Positions 56,920 through 64,000 of a DNA stretch of 64,000 nt are shown here, one piece after another. The stretch's first letter is position 1. The number at the start of each line of letters is the position of its first letter. The position numbers and the translations under genes are program-made. Below the pieces are notes generated by a model that was given only the letters and a program-made list of their open reading frames with translations, was not told where the DNA came from and ran no database searches. This DNA comes from JALZUR01 sp965205365 (GTDB taxonomy: Bacteria; Bdellovibrionota; Bdellovibrionia; Bdellovibrionales; UBA1609), in contig CBDBGT010000013.1 in NCBI GenBank assembly GCA_965205365.1, positions 372,001 through 436,000 of the forward strand, in the 5' to 3' direction.

Positions 56920-57435
56920 ATGAAGAAAATTCTATTAAGCCTAGTGCTAACAGTAAGCTTGCTAGGAGCACAGGCATCATTTGGTATTCATTCAGGGTGT
57001 AGAGGTCGAACTTTTGCTTACAACGCAATGGATGTATTAGAGAATGGGGGAAGTATCAACTTTATCCTATCTGGTGCTACGGTTTTTAATCTTACTGGAA
57101 AGTGGGAAGGGGGTGCAATTAGTAGCTTTGAACTAGACAGATCGAGATGTCAATTTAGTGATGATAAGCTTTTGTTTTCTTGCACTAACATTTCTGAGGC
57201 AACTATTACTCGAAGTCTGATGAAGCTGAACTCATTTTCCACTCAAGATCAAGAAGAAATAAAACATATTGTCGTTAAAGATTTAACTTTAGAGGTTAGA
57301 TATGTTGAATCAGTAGACTTTCGATCAAGCTTTGAGCTAGTGACAAGATATAAAGTTGAAGATTCTGATGACTATACATCAAATAGAGTTTTATTTCGCG
57401 GTGATCGTACAAGTGGCTGTACAGAAAGGGGATGA
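56920..57435 (+). CDS. Secreted hypothetical protein
   Basis: 171 residues with signal peptide (MKKILLSLVLTVSLLGAQASFG) and five cysteines in the mature part (SGCRGR, SRCQFS, FSCTNIS, SGCTERG), which suggests disulphides. GGAGGAG precedes the ATG. No family recognised. It ends one base before the next gene, which has the same style, so the two probably work together. Confidence 0.7.
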   Translation: MKKILLSLVLTVSLLGAQASFGIHSGCRGRTFAYNAMDVLENGGSINFILSGATVFNLTGKWEGGAISSFELDRSRCQFSDDKLLFSCTNISEATITRSLMKLNSFSTQDQEEIKHIVVKDLTLEVRYVESVDFRSSFELVTRYKVEDSDDYTSNRVLFRGDRTSGCTERG

Positions 57436-57436
57436 T

Positions 57437-57922
57437 ATGAAGCAATTATCAATTTTAGTACTACTTTTTTTCTCTATTCAATCTTTTGCATATGAATTGG
57501 GTAAGTTAAATCTCTCAAGTCAAAGCTCACCTCAAGGAGGTTGGCAATGCTATAAAAGTGTTAAGGTATTAACAATAGACTCATCAAGTAAAACTTTTTT
57601 TTATAGTGACCATTCAGGAGGCTGCTATGGGCCATTTGCTTCGTATAGAGGTTACTATGTAGAATCGTATACTGAGTATAATAGATTATTAAAAATTTCG
57701 TTTATTGCTGAAAAATCTGGAATACCTATTATTAATAGTACTCCTAGAAAAATTTTTGAAGCGCATATAGATTTAAAGAAAAGCAAATTTCAAATATATG
57801 GGCTGGGTAACATATATAACCTATACGACTTTAAAATCCTTGCTGAGACAGAAGAAAAAATTCAGTTTAAAGAATATAAGTTTGATCAAGTTGAATACGA
57901 TGTAGCTCCAAATTTACCATGA
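57437..57922 (+). CDS. Secreted hypothetical protein
   Basis: 161 residues from the ATG at 57437 (AAAGGGG just upstream), with signal peptide MKQLSILVLLFFSIQSFA. The mature part is beta-rich with two cysteines (WQCYKS, SGGCYGPF). A longer frame starting at 57356 lies inside the preceding gene and puts the signal peptide internally, so I reject it. No recognised domain. Second gene of a two-gene unit. Confidence 0.7.
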   Translation: MKQLSILVLLFFSIQSFAYELGKLNLSSQSSPQGGWQCYKSVKVLTIDSSSKTFFYSDHSGGCYGPFASYRGYYVESYTEYNRLLKISFIAEKSGIPIINSTPRKIFEAHIDLKKSKFQIYGLGNIYNLYDFKILAETEEKIQFKEYKFDQVEYDVAPNLP

Positions 57923-57929
57923 CTAAGAT

Positions 57930-57968
57930 ATAAACCTCTTCTTCATTCAAACCAAAGAGGAGGTTTAT
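57930..57968 (+). terminator. Probable intrinsic terminator
   Basis: ATAAACCTCTTCTT pairs imperfectly with AAGAGGAGGTTTAT, with a loop of ~10 nt, 7 bp after the stop of the secreted-protein pair. The following stretch is only moderately T-rich. Confidence 0.5.
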
Positions 57969-58019
57969 TGAATTGTTTTACTAAACACAGCTAAAAAGAT
58001 GCCTATTTTCACGTTATAT

Positions 58020-58184
58020 TTATTTTTTAGCAAGTTTCTTTGTGAAGTTTTCAAGAGAGCCAAGGCCACCAGAGATTTTTATAATTGTTTCTTTTTTGAT
58101 TGTTGCAGATATAATTTTGGCTCCACTTGAGCCGATTACTACTGAAAAAATCATTGCAAGAAATATTTCAATTATTTCACGCAT
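58020..58184 (-). CDS. Small membrane protein (54 residues)
   Basis: A short frame starting at the ATG at 58184: MREIIEIFLAMIFSVVIGSS, a hydrophobic helix, then a basic tail (ENFTKKLAKK). It begins two bases after the stop of the recombinase-like fragment on the same strand, so the two look co-transcribed. Unknown function. Confidence 0.4.
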   Translation of the reverse strand: MREIIEIFLAMIFSVVIGSSGAKIISATIKKETIIKISGGLGSLENFTKKLAKK

Positions 58185-58186
58185 GA

Positions 58187-58375
58187 TTATACCTTCCTTT
58201 TTTGTTCACGTTTTATGATTTCTTTAACAGTGGACTTATTCCACTGGCCTCTAGATTTACTGGGGATATTATCTTTATTTAATTTATTGGCAATCGTATC
58301 AAAAGAAAGACCCGAATCCCTCAGAGATAGCATTTGCCCAATGACTTTTTGTTCGCCCTTATAGATTACATGCAT
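58187..58375 (-). CDS. Recombinase-linker-like small protein
   Basis: 62 residues: GEQKVIGQMLSLRDSGLSFDTIANKLNKDNIPSKSRGQWNKSTVKEI in pieces. The pattern (E..VI..M..LR..GLSF..IA..LN...IPSK.RG.W...TV..I) is that of the 'recombinase' domain that follows the catalytic part in large serine recombinases. No catalytic domain is present upstream, only a decayed frame, so it is either a fragment or a stand-alone DNA-binding protein. Confidence 0.5.
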   Translation of the reverse strand: MHVIYKGEQKVIGQMLSLRDSGLSFDTIANKLNKDNIPSKSRGQWNKSTVKEIIKREQKRKV

Positions 58376-58648
58376 AGTCCCTTTTTTTTCATACCATACT
58401 GGGGCAGAGTCCTTTTTCTGACTTCCTTCTTAATATTCAATTGTCTTAAAGCACCGCTGATACTTGTTCTTGACCATTGACCACGCGTTTACCATATGTG
58501 AAACTCCCATAGACTTTGACTTGTCCATAGAGAATCAAAGAAAAATTATTTTGATTGGTTAGCGGAAAGCCTAAAAGGCAAAATTGATGGTATCACCGAT
58601 GTCATTCGTGATGAATATTTTGATGATAAAAAATATAGAAATGGTGGT
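58376..58648. other. Decayed coding DNA next to inverted repeat
   Basis: Minus strand: short broken frames that may be the lost upstream part of the recombinase-like gene. Plus strand, about 58545-58648: an unstarted frame NYFDWLAESLKGKIDGITDV, then IRDEYFDDKKYRNGGIPV, cut off by the repeat element. I cannot assign it. Confidence 0.3.
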
Positions 58649-59156
58649 ATTCCTGTCATTACCAAGGGAAACTGTCACCTTAATTACCAAGGGATTATGT
58701 CAGTATCGGTGGGTTAAAAAAACACTTAACTTAACCAGCAATCTATACAAGCCTTTAAACTACCTTTTGTGCGCCGATGCTTTTCCCTGGTTCTTAATGC
58801 AATAGTTTCAAGGCTGTTCCTCACCCATATATATCTAATCTTTCCCCTACTTAAGTTTAGGGAGAAATATTTTTTTATAAATTTTGAAACTTGAGCTTCT
58901 CCAAGGTGAGGATTCTGTATAGAAAAATTAACAACAAGTTTTTCATCTGTCATCATCTTTTTATTTTTAGAATAAAACTCAGCTTTAAACGTTTTAATAA
59001 AATAAAACTCTCCCTTAGTCTCTATAACTTTTTTTACTCGATATATTTTTTGCCTAGAAATTTTTGTTATTTGTGAGGCTTTACTAACACTATTTAATTC
59101 TTTAGAAAGCCTAACTGCCTTAACTATTTCTTTGGCCTCAGTTTCCCTAGAGGTTA
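58649..59156. repeat. 508-bp inverted repeat, right copy
   Basis: Reverse-complement partner of 52197-52704. The two copies face each other and enclose about 5.9 kb holding the LysR, XRE and secreted-protein genes. Confidence 0.9.
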
Positions 59157-59466
59157 CAACTTTTGATCTTTTATTTTCAGATACATTTAAAATTTTATCT
59201 GCAAAATAAAAACCTACTTCTCCATTTAAATTTGTTCTAATTTTTACTCTGTAATTAACAAGAGAATTTTTTAATTTTGAAACTATAGAGTAGTCCTCTC
59301 CTTTATAACTAAAAGTATGGTCTTTATTTATTTTTCTATACTCTTTAATGTTAAATACGCTGGTTAGTTTCTTCTTATCTCTAACTTTAGTGTATTCACA
59401 GGTTGTTTCTACAGGCATAACAGTTATTTTTTTATTCCAATATAAAACCCTGACTTTTACCCACAA
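58726..59466 (-). pseudogene. Chimeric transposase frame: C-terminal domain fused to N-terminal domain
   Basis: 246 codons. The first ~100 (NKKITVMPVETTCEYTKVRD, DHTFSYKGEDYSIVSKL) look like the C-terminal beta domain that normally ends IS481/ISNCY-like transposases. They are followed in frame by the N-terminal HTH segment seen at 52139. The order is reversed relative to a normal transposase and the catalytic core is absent, so this is a recombination product. The frame opens within the terminal repeat of the adjoining IS50-like element. Confidence 0.5.
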
Positions 59467-60666
59467 ATAGGTCTAGGTTTTATAATTTTAAAATCAAAAT
59501 AATATTAAACTCCAAATTGATTTTAAGAATTGGAGTTTTTGTGAATATTAAAAATGAATTTAAAAATCCTCAACTTGGTGATAAAGGACTTAACCACAGA
59601 CTTGAATACCTTGCTGAGGCTTTCAGTAAAAATAATGGTGAGTCTATCTCTTTTTCATGCCAAGATTGGAAATCTTCTAAGGGGCTTATAGATTCTTTGA
59701 TAATGACAACTTTCAGGCTGAAGAAATTCTCAAACCTCACATAAAACAAACGCTCAACAGAATGAATGCTCTAGATGAAAATGATATGTCTTTAATTTTA
59801 CATGACTCAAGTGAAATAACTTTCTCAAAAAATAAAGTCTTTCAAGGCAACGCAGGATACTTAGGGTCCTACATAGATCATCGAAATGGTAAAGAGTACG
59901 ATACACCAGGTTTAATGATATATTCATCTCTTGCTCTATGAAGTAAAAGGGGAGTTCCTTTAGGTTTAGTGAATGAAAAAATGTGGTCTCGTGATTCTAA
60001 AAACAGAAGAAAAATAAGAAAAGCTGGAAAGAACTTTACCAGAGTCCCTGTTCAAGAAAAAGAAAGTTTTAGTTGGATTGAGGGGGTGAACTCAGTTGTT
60101 GCTGAATTTCAAGCTGAAAAGCAAGTGCACATTTGTGACCGAGGTGCGGATATGTATGAGTTATTTTTTAATTGTATCAGTTTTGGTACAAACTTTTTAA
60201 TTCGTGGAGTTCATGATAGGTGTACATTAAGGAAGAGAAAGTGAACTGGTATAAACTTCGTTGGAATATAGAAGTGTATTTTAAGACGTTAAAATCAGGT
60301 TTTAGTGTAGAGAAAAGTCGTTTAAGGAGTTTAGAGAGGGTCAAAAAGTATGTAGCGTTTACGAGTGTTTTAGCTTGGCGAATATTTTGGATTTCAAAGA
60401 TTTCTAGAGTTGATTGCGAAGTAAATGCAGATCACTGTTTTACAAAAGAGGAACAAGTTTTGTTATCAAAATTAGAAGAGCAGTCAGGCAGGTTATTAGG
60501 AGCAAATGGTAGCTTGGCAAAATTTGTAAAATCGTTTGCAAGACTAGGAGGTTATTTAGCAAGGAACTCTGACCCACCTCCAGGCCAACAAGTTCTGTGG
60601 AGGGCGATGATAAAATTTAATGATATTAAAACAGGTAATAACTTATGATTTGTGGGTAAAAGTCAG
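59450..60666 (+). mobile_element. Tn5/IS50-like IS4-family element, internally deleted
   Basis: Ends CTGACTTTTACCCACAAAT and the reverse complement at 60648-60666. They match the Tn5 outer-end layout (CTGACTCTTATACACAAGT) at most positions. The length is 1217 bp, about 300 bp shorter than the related copy at 62628 would need. No 9-bp duplication is seen, so its flanks have probably rearranged. Confidence 0.85.
59541..60648 (+). pseudogene. IS50-like transposase, frameshifted, stop-containing and deleted
   Basis: Starts at a GTG (NIKNEFKNPQLGDKGLNHRL). The frame breaks near 59695, has a TGA at about 59939 (SSLAL, stop, SKRGVPLGLV), then runs through WIEGVNSVVAEFQ and HICDRGADMYELF. A deletion of about 100 codons joins GVHDR to a tail WYKLRWNIEVYFKTLKSGFSVEKSRL and FARLGGYLARNSDPPPGQQV. 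All blocks match the intact copy at 62724. Not functional. Confidence 0.88.
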
Positions 60667-61266
60667 CCTAAAACACCCCTATGAATGCAAAATCAAATCT
60701 TTTAGAGCCTCCCAGTCTTTTGGGGTCTTGATTTTTAAGAGTTGGTATAAAATCTTAACCAAAGTTTTATTTTTTTTAAAATAAAACTCACTATATTTAC
60801 GCCTCATATTAAAACACTCAAATACCATTAATCTCAGATTAATACGCAAAAAAAATAGTTAACCACTTTACTCCCATAGGTATAAAGTTTTTAAAGCACT
60901 GTGCCGAAAGGCTAGGTATGAATAAAATCATACGGCTTTTATTTATACTCACTCTAATTGGCTGCAATGAGAAAGACGGAGTAGAGTTTTCTTCTCATGA
61001 CCTGCCAACTTTAAGAGGGAATACAAGTCTTAATTTTGGTGAAGTTGCTGTTGGAGAAAGTAAAAGCCTTAATTACGAAATCAGAAACGTTTCGCCACTA
61101 AAAATTCACTCTAAAAGCTTTAAACTTAGTTCTAAAGAAATCAATACCCAAAACTATTTTCCTTTTAAGTTAGAGCTAGGCACTTGCAAAAAGACTTTAG
61201 AAAGTATTCATAAGTGCGCTTTAAAAATAACCTATACACCTACAAAACAAGAAACCCTTAATACTA

Positions 61267-62444
61267 GTACACTGACCATTTAATCTTTTCCCCTGTAACC
61301 CATTTTTTCACGAGCCTCATTTTTTGTAAAAAACCATCCTATGGTAACAGCTTTGTTATTAATGTAATCAACCCATGCCTCAGTTTTTTTTGTTAAAAGT
61401 TTTATTGATGGAATTCTTGTTTTTCCTAAACACTGTCGAGAATACATACCAATAGCAATCTCTGCTTGATTTAGCCAACTTCCATGCTTTGGAGTGTAGT
61501 ATATTTCAAACCGACTCCATATCCTATGAGCTTCTGTTTCCCCATACTCTCTTACAAGTGATGTTTTAGTGTGAATATTTAAATTGTCCATAACTAAACT
61601 AATTTTTTTTGCTTTTTTATATTTAATAGATAGTTTCTTTAAAAATTGTGCAAACAAAACACTTTTTCTATTAGGAGTAATCTCAACAACATATTTGCCA
61701 CCGAAGGGCTCAACTGCCACAAAGGCATTGGCTGTACCATTTCTCTTGTATTCATAGTCTACCTTTTTAGAACTGCTGGCTTCCATTAAAACAGGAGCAC
61801 GACTGTCTTCAAATAAAACTATAGGCTTTTCATCAAGGCAAACTAAAGGGTAGTCTTCACTATCGCCTCTTTCATACAGATCTAATATAGACTCCATTCT
61901 TTGGATATACTCGTCTGTAAGCTCAGGAACACACCACATTCTTTGCTGCCAGGGTTTTACATCGTGTTCACGTAAGATTATTCTGATTTTTTCTTTTGAA
62001 ATTGACCCTACAATACCGCTGCCCTCAGCTTGTGCTTTAACAAGTTCTAGAGTCCAACGATCAAACCCTTCTGGAGGATTACTGCATACAAGAGCTACAA
62101 TGTTTGATTTAACCCTTTCATCAAACACCTTTGGTTGCCCAGGTCTTGGGTCATCTTTTAAACTACGATCTAAACCTAAATTAGCGTAGTTACTGCACGT
62201 ATTTGTTACTGTTCTTGTCGTAATGTTGAGCACGTTTGCCACGTCACTTCGAGTCTGCCCATTGTTGCGTAAAATAAGCGTCATAGCTCTAATAACTTCG
62301 TGTCCTGGGGCGCCTGATCGAACATGTTTTTTTAACTTAAGTAGATCCTCATCCTTGAGAAAAAATATTTCCATGTTGACAGTATATGCTTAAAATACTT
62401 TTTTTCTATGACTCATGGGGGAAAAGATTAAATGGTCAGTGTAC
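61267..62444 (-). mobile_element. Intact IS630-family element (copy 2)
   Basis: 1178 bp, same ends as copy 1 (GTACACTGACC...), TA duplication at 61265-61266 and 62445-62446. Inserted in the Hydin-type lipoprotein gene. Confidence 0.95.
61280..62374 (-). CDS. IS630-family transposase
   Basis: 364 residues with intact HTH and DDE core (VCLDEKPI, VMDNLNIHT, GSWLNQAEIAIG). It has a Phe where copy 1 has Ile in LFAQ[F/I]LKK; otherwise I find no difference. Probably active. Confidence 0.95.
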   Translation of the reverse strand: MEIFFLKDEDLLKLKKHVRSGAPGHEVIRAMTLILRNNGQTRSDVANVLNITTRTVTNTCSNYANLGLDRSLKDDPRPGQPKVFDERVKSNIVALVCSNPPEGFDRWTLELVKAQAEGSGIVGSISKEKIRIILREHDVKPWQQRMWCVPELTDEYIQRMESILDLYERGDSEDYPLVCLDEKPIVLFEDSRAPVLMEASSSKKVDYEYKRNGTANAFVAVEPFGGKYVVEITPNRKSVLFAQFLKKLSIKYKKAKKISLVMDNLNIHTKTSLVREYGETEAHRIWSRFEIYYTPKHGSWLNQAEIAIGMYSRQCLGKTRIPSIKLLTKKTEAWVDYINNKAVTIGWFFTKNEAREKMGYRGKD

Positions 62445-62613
62445 TAGTATAAAAATATTGTACAAATATGACTCTGTTTTAGAGTCATATATGCTTATTG
62501 ATAATGTGCAAGCTAAAGGAACTGAAGTAAAAATTTCTATTACAAGCCCTATGGATGGAACCTATATTAACCTTAGTAACCAAAGTGCTTTTAGAGTTTC
62601 TGGAACATGTTCT

Positions 62614-62627
62614 GGGGGGGGGGGGGG
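62614..62627 (+). repeat. Poly-G tract (G14)
   Basis: Fourteen consecutive G within the lipoprotein fragment, immediately before the IS50-like terminal repeat. Exceptional in such an AT-rich region; it could be phase-variable or an assembly or sequencing artefact. Confidence 0.85.
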
Positions 62628-64000
62628 CTGACTTTTACCCACAAATATTTGGTCTAGTCTAGTAAATTTTTGGATCTAAATACCCTAGACTTTAGGTTTA
62701 ACAATTTAACCTAAGGCATATTAGTGGATATCTCATCAGAATTTAAAAATGCACAGCTAGGAGACAAGAGACTTAACTCTCGACTAGAGACTCTAGCAAG
62801 AACTTTCGAAAAAAATCATGGTCAATCTATAAACTTCTCCTGCCAAGATTGGAAGTCTTCAAAGGCTGCTTATAGATTTTTTGATAATGATCGCTTTGAT
62901 GAGACTGATATAATTAAACCACATATCTCACAAACATTTCAAAGAATGGAAGCTATTAATGATAAAGAAAAGGTTTTAATTTCTCATGATTCAAGTGAGG
63001 TAGTTCTTCCAGGAACAAAACTTATCCAAGGTGGCGGTTTTATAGGTTCCTTTAAACACCCAGCTAGCGGCAAAGAGCTGACAACAAAAGGCATGATGAT
63101 GCATTCCTCCTTAGCCCTTTCTAGTACTGGAGTACCATTGGGATTAGTGGCACAAAAAGTCTGGACAAGGGATATTAAAAATAAACGAACGATTAGAAAT
63201 GCCGGTAAAAACTTTTCACGCGTCCCTGTGGAAGAAAAAGAAAGTTTTAAGTGGATTGAAGGCGTTAACAGCGTAGCTGCTGAATTTCCACCAGAACGGT
63301 TAGTTCATCTCTGTGACAGGGATGCTGACATGTATGAATTATTTTTCAATTGCATTAGTTTAAGTACTAATTTTGTAATTAGAGCAGTTCATCAAAGGTC
63401 GACGGTGAGAGGAAAGGTAAAAGTTTTTGATCGCGTTTCAAGAACAGCTCCATGTGGAGAATATAAGTTACATTTGCCAAAAACTCATAAAAGAAAATCC
63501 AGAATCACAAAAATAAAAGTTCGATACTATAAAGTAAAGATTTTGCCACCAATAGATAAGAGAAAAGAATACCCTCCAATTGAATTATACGTTGTTTCAG
63601 CAAAAGAGCATAGCTCGATGACCGATAGAGTGGATTGGAAACTCTTAACTAACCTGCCTGTTGATTGTTTTGAGGAAGCTTTGGAAAAAATTAACTGGTA
63701 TAAAGAAAGATGGAATATTGAAGTTTTTTTTAAAACATTAAAATCAGGATTTAGCATTGAGAGAAGTCGGCTACAGCATATTGATAGATTAAAAAAATTT
63801 GTAAGCTTCACAAGTGTATTAGCATGGAAAGTATTTTGGCTATCAAAAGTTTCAAGAGAAGCCCCCAATAGTAAGTCTGACCTTTGCTTTACAAAAGAAC
63901 AGCGAGCCATACTTATAAAATTTGAAAGAAATGCAGGACGGTTAAAATTGAAAATGAGGAGCAATAGTAATGATTTTGTTATTGCCTTTGCTCGGCTCGG
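62628..64000 (+). mobile_element. Tn5/IS50-like IS4-family element, right end outside window
   Basis: The left terminal repeat CTGACTTTTACCCACAAATA starts at 62628. The element runs past the window edge, so neither its right end nor a target duplication can be checked. Confidence 0.88.
62724..64000 (+). CDS. IS50-like transposase (3' end beyond window)
   Basis: Open from the GTG at 62724 (AAGG upstream) to the window end, at least 425 residues. Blocks of the Tn5 transposase branch are visible: FKNAQLGDKRLNSRLETLA (N-terminal DNA binding), ISHDSSEVVLPG (first Asp), LCDRDADMYELFF (second Asp), and YKERWNIEVFFKTLKSG (YREK-like motif with catalytic Glu). The final visible residues are FVIAFARLG, matching the Tn5 C-terminus. 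No frame defect is seen, so it may be active. Confidence 0.92.
   Translation, partial: MDISSEFKNAQLGDKRLNSRLETLARTFEKNHGQSINFSCQDWKSSKAAYRFFDNDRFDETDIIKPHISQTFQRMEAINDKEKVLISHDSSEVVLPGTKLIQGGGFIGSFKHPASGKELTTKGMMMHSSLALSSTGVPLGLVAQKVWTRDIKNKRTIRNAGKNFSRVPVEEKESFKWIEGVNSVAAEFPPERLVHLCDRDADMYELFFNCISLSTNFVIRAVHQRSTVRGKVKVFDRVSRTAPCGEYKLHLPKTHKRKSRITKIKVRYYKVKILPPIDKRKEYPPIELYVVSAKEHSSMTDRVDWKLLTNLPVDCFEEALEKINWYKERWNIEVFFKTLKSGFSIERSRLQHIDRLKKFVSFTSVLAWKVFWLSKVSREAPNSKSDLCFTKEQRAILIKFERNAGRLKLKMRSNSNDFVIAFARL

Larger units (their letters stand above)
60918..62627 (+). pseudogene. Lipoprotein with HYDIN-like choice-of-anchor domain, split by IS630 and cut by an IS50-like element
   Basis: Starts with lipoprotein signal MNKIIRLLFILTLIGC, followed by an ASPM-SPD2-Hydin-type domain (TSLNFGEVAVGESKSLNYEI, then HKCALKITYTPTKQET). 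An IS630 sits after 61266. Beyond it, removing one TA, the frame continues TSIKILYKYDSVLES, then ITSPMDGTYINLSNQSAF and RVSGTCSGGGG, up to a G14 run and the IS50-like end at 62628. Such lipoproteins are usually several hundred residues longer; the 3' end is beyond the second element. Confidence 0.8.

Noticed and set aside
1..64000. CRISPR array, reverse transcriptase or DGR template repeat
   Set aside because: I looked for regularly spaced repeats, for an RT-type gene and for a third A-rich copy of the Lcl tail and saw none in this window.

Overview
The window is AT-rich DNA dominated by a Gram-negative, deltaproteobacterial-type gene set: many lipoproteins with lipobox signals, very large repeat-rich surface proteins (fibronectin-III/GLUG, tail-fibre-like and Lcl/DUF1566 domains), a MotA/MotB-type motor operon and small XRE regulators. 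A predatory or host-associated member of Bdellovibrionota (for example Bacteriovoracales) would fit. That is an inference from gene style only; no rRNA is present to confirm it. The genome is heavily loaded with insertion sequences (IS982, IS3 of two types, IS1634, IS630 of two types, IS5 of two types, Tn5/IS50-like IS4, and an unassigned integrase-type element). Most of these are degenerate, nested or sitting inside host genes, so the chromosome looks as if it is in active IS expansion and gene decay.

Layout. 1-7.4 kb (minus strand): partial glutaminase, a SpoIIE/RsbU-type phosphatase, and an operon of ammonium transporter, anti-sigma-factor kinase and STAS antagonist (a partner-switching module), followed by a lipoprotein gene broken by a TGA. 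7.7-11.2 kb: a tightly packed SDR / luciferase-like flavin oxidoreductase / aldehyde dehydrogenase operon. 11.2-12.9 kb: IS5 debris, oligoribonuclease and IS982 debris. 13-18 kb: a 1249-residue tail-fibre-like protein with a C-terminal Lcl domain, split by an intact IS630. 18.1-22.5 kb: a three-level nest (IS1634 in IS3 in IS982); the IS1634 is flanked by 201-bp direct repeats. 22.8-24.6 kb: DUF885 lipoprotein. 24.9-30.5 kb: a segment bounded by IS630-type inverted repeats that carries conjugation-gene remnants (TrbJ-like, TraC/VirB4 ATPase) and a mobile mystery protein A/B (HTH + Fic) pair with clear operators. 30.5-32 kb: S-adenosylhomocysteine hydrolase. 32-35.1 kb: IS debris, an intact IS982, and a second Lcl lipoprotein whose C-terminus is a diverged twin of the one at 13 kb. 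35.4-36.8 kb: EVE protein and tRNA-dihydrouridine synthase. 36.8-41.3 kb: a five-gene motor-like operon (lipoprotein, MotA, MotB, a novel membrane protein, a small exported protein). 41.5-46.3 kb: a giant FN3/IPT/GLUG lipoprotein. 47-49.4 kb: truncated hydrolase, thioredoxin-fold protein, lytic transglycosylase and tRNA-Arg. 49.9-51.5 kb: secreted repeat protein and a transglutaminase-elicitor-like protein. 52.2-59.2 kb: an island bounded by 508-bp inverted repeats that contains a LysR gene split by IS982 (itself split by IS3), an XRE regulator and small secreted proteins. 59.4-64 kb: two Tn5-like elements and a lipoprotein gene hit by both IS630 and IS50-like insertions.

The most interesting biology is the pair of Lcl/DUF1566 proteins. 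Their last 45 codons vary mostly at NNY codons around an invariant scaffold, the fingerprint expected of variable regions of a diversity-generating retroelement. No reverse transcriptase or template repeat is visible in the window. The second point of interest is the MotA/MotB operon containing a membrane protein I do not recognise and an exported lipoprotein.
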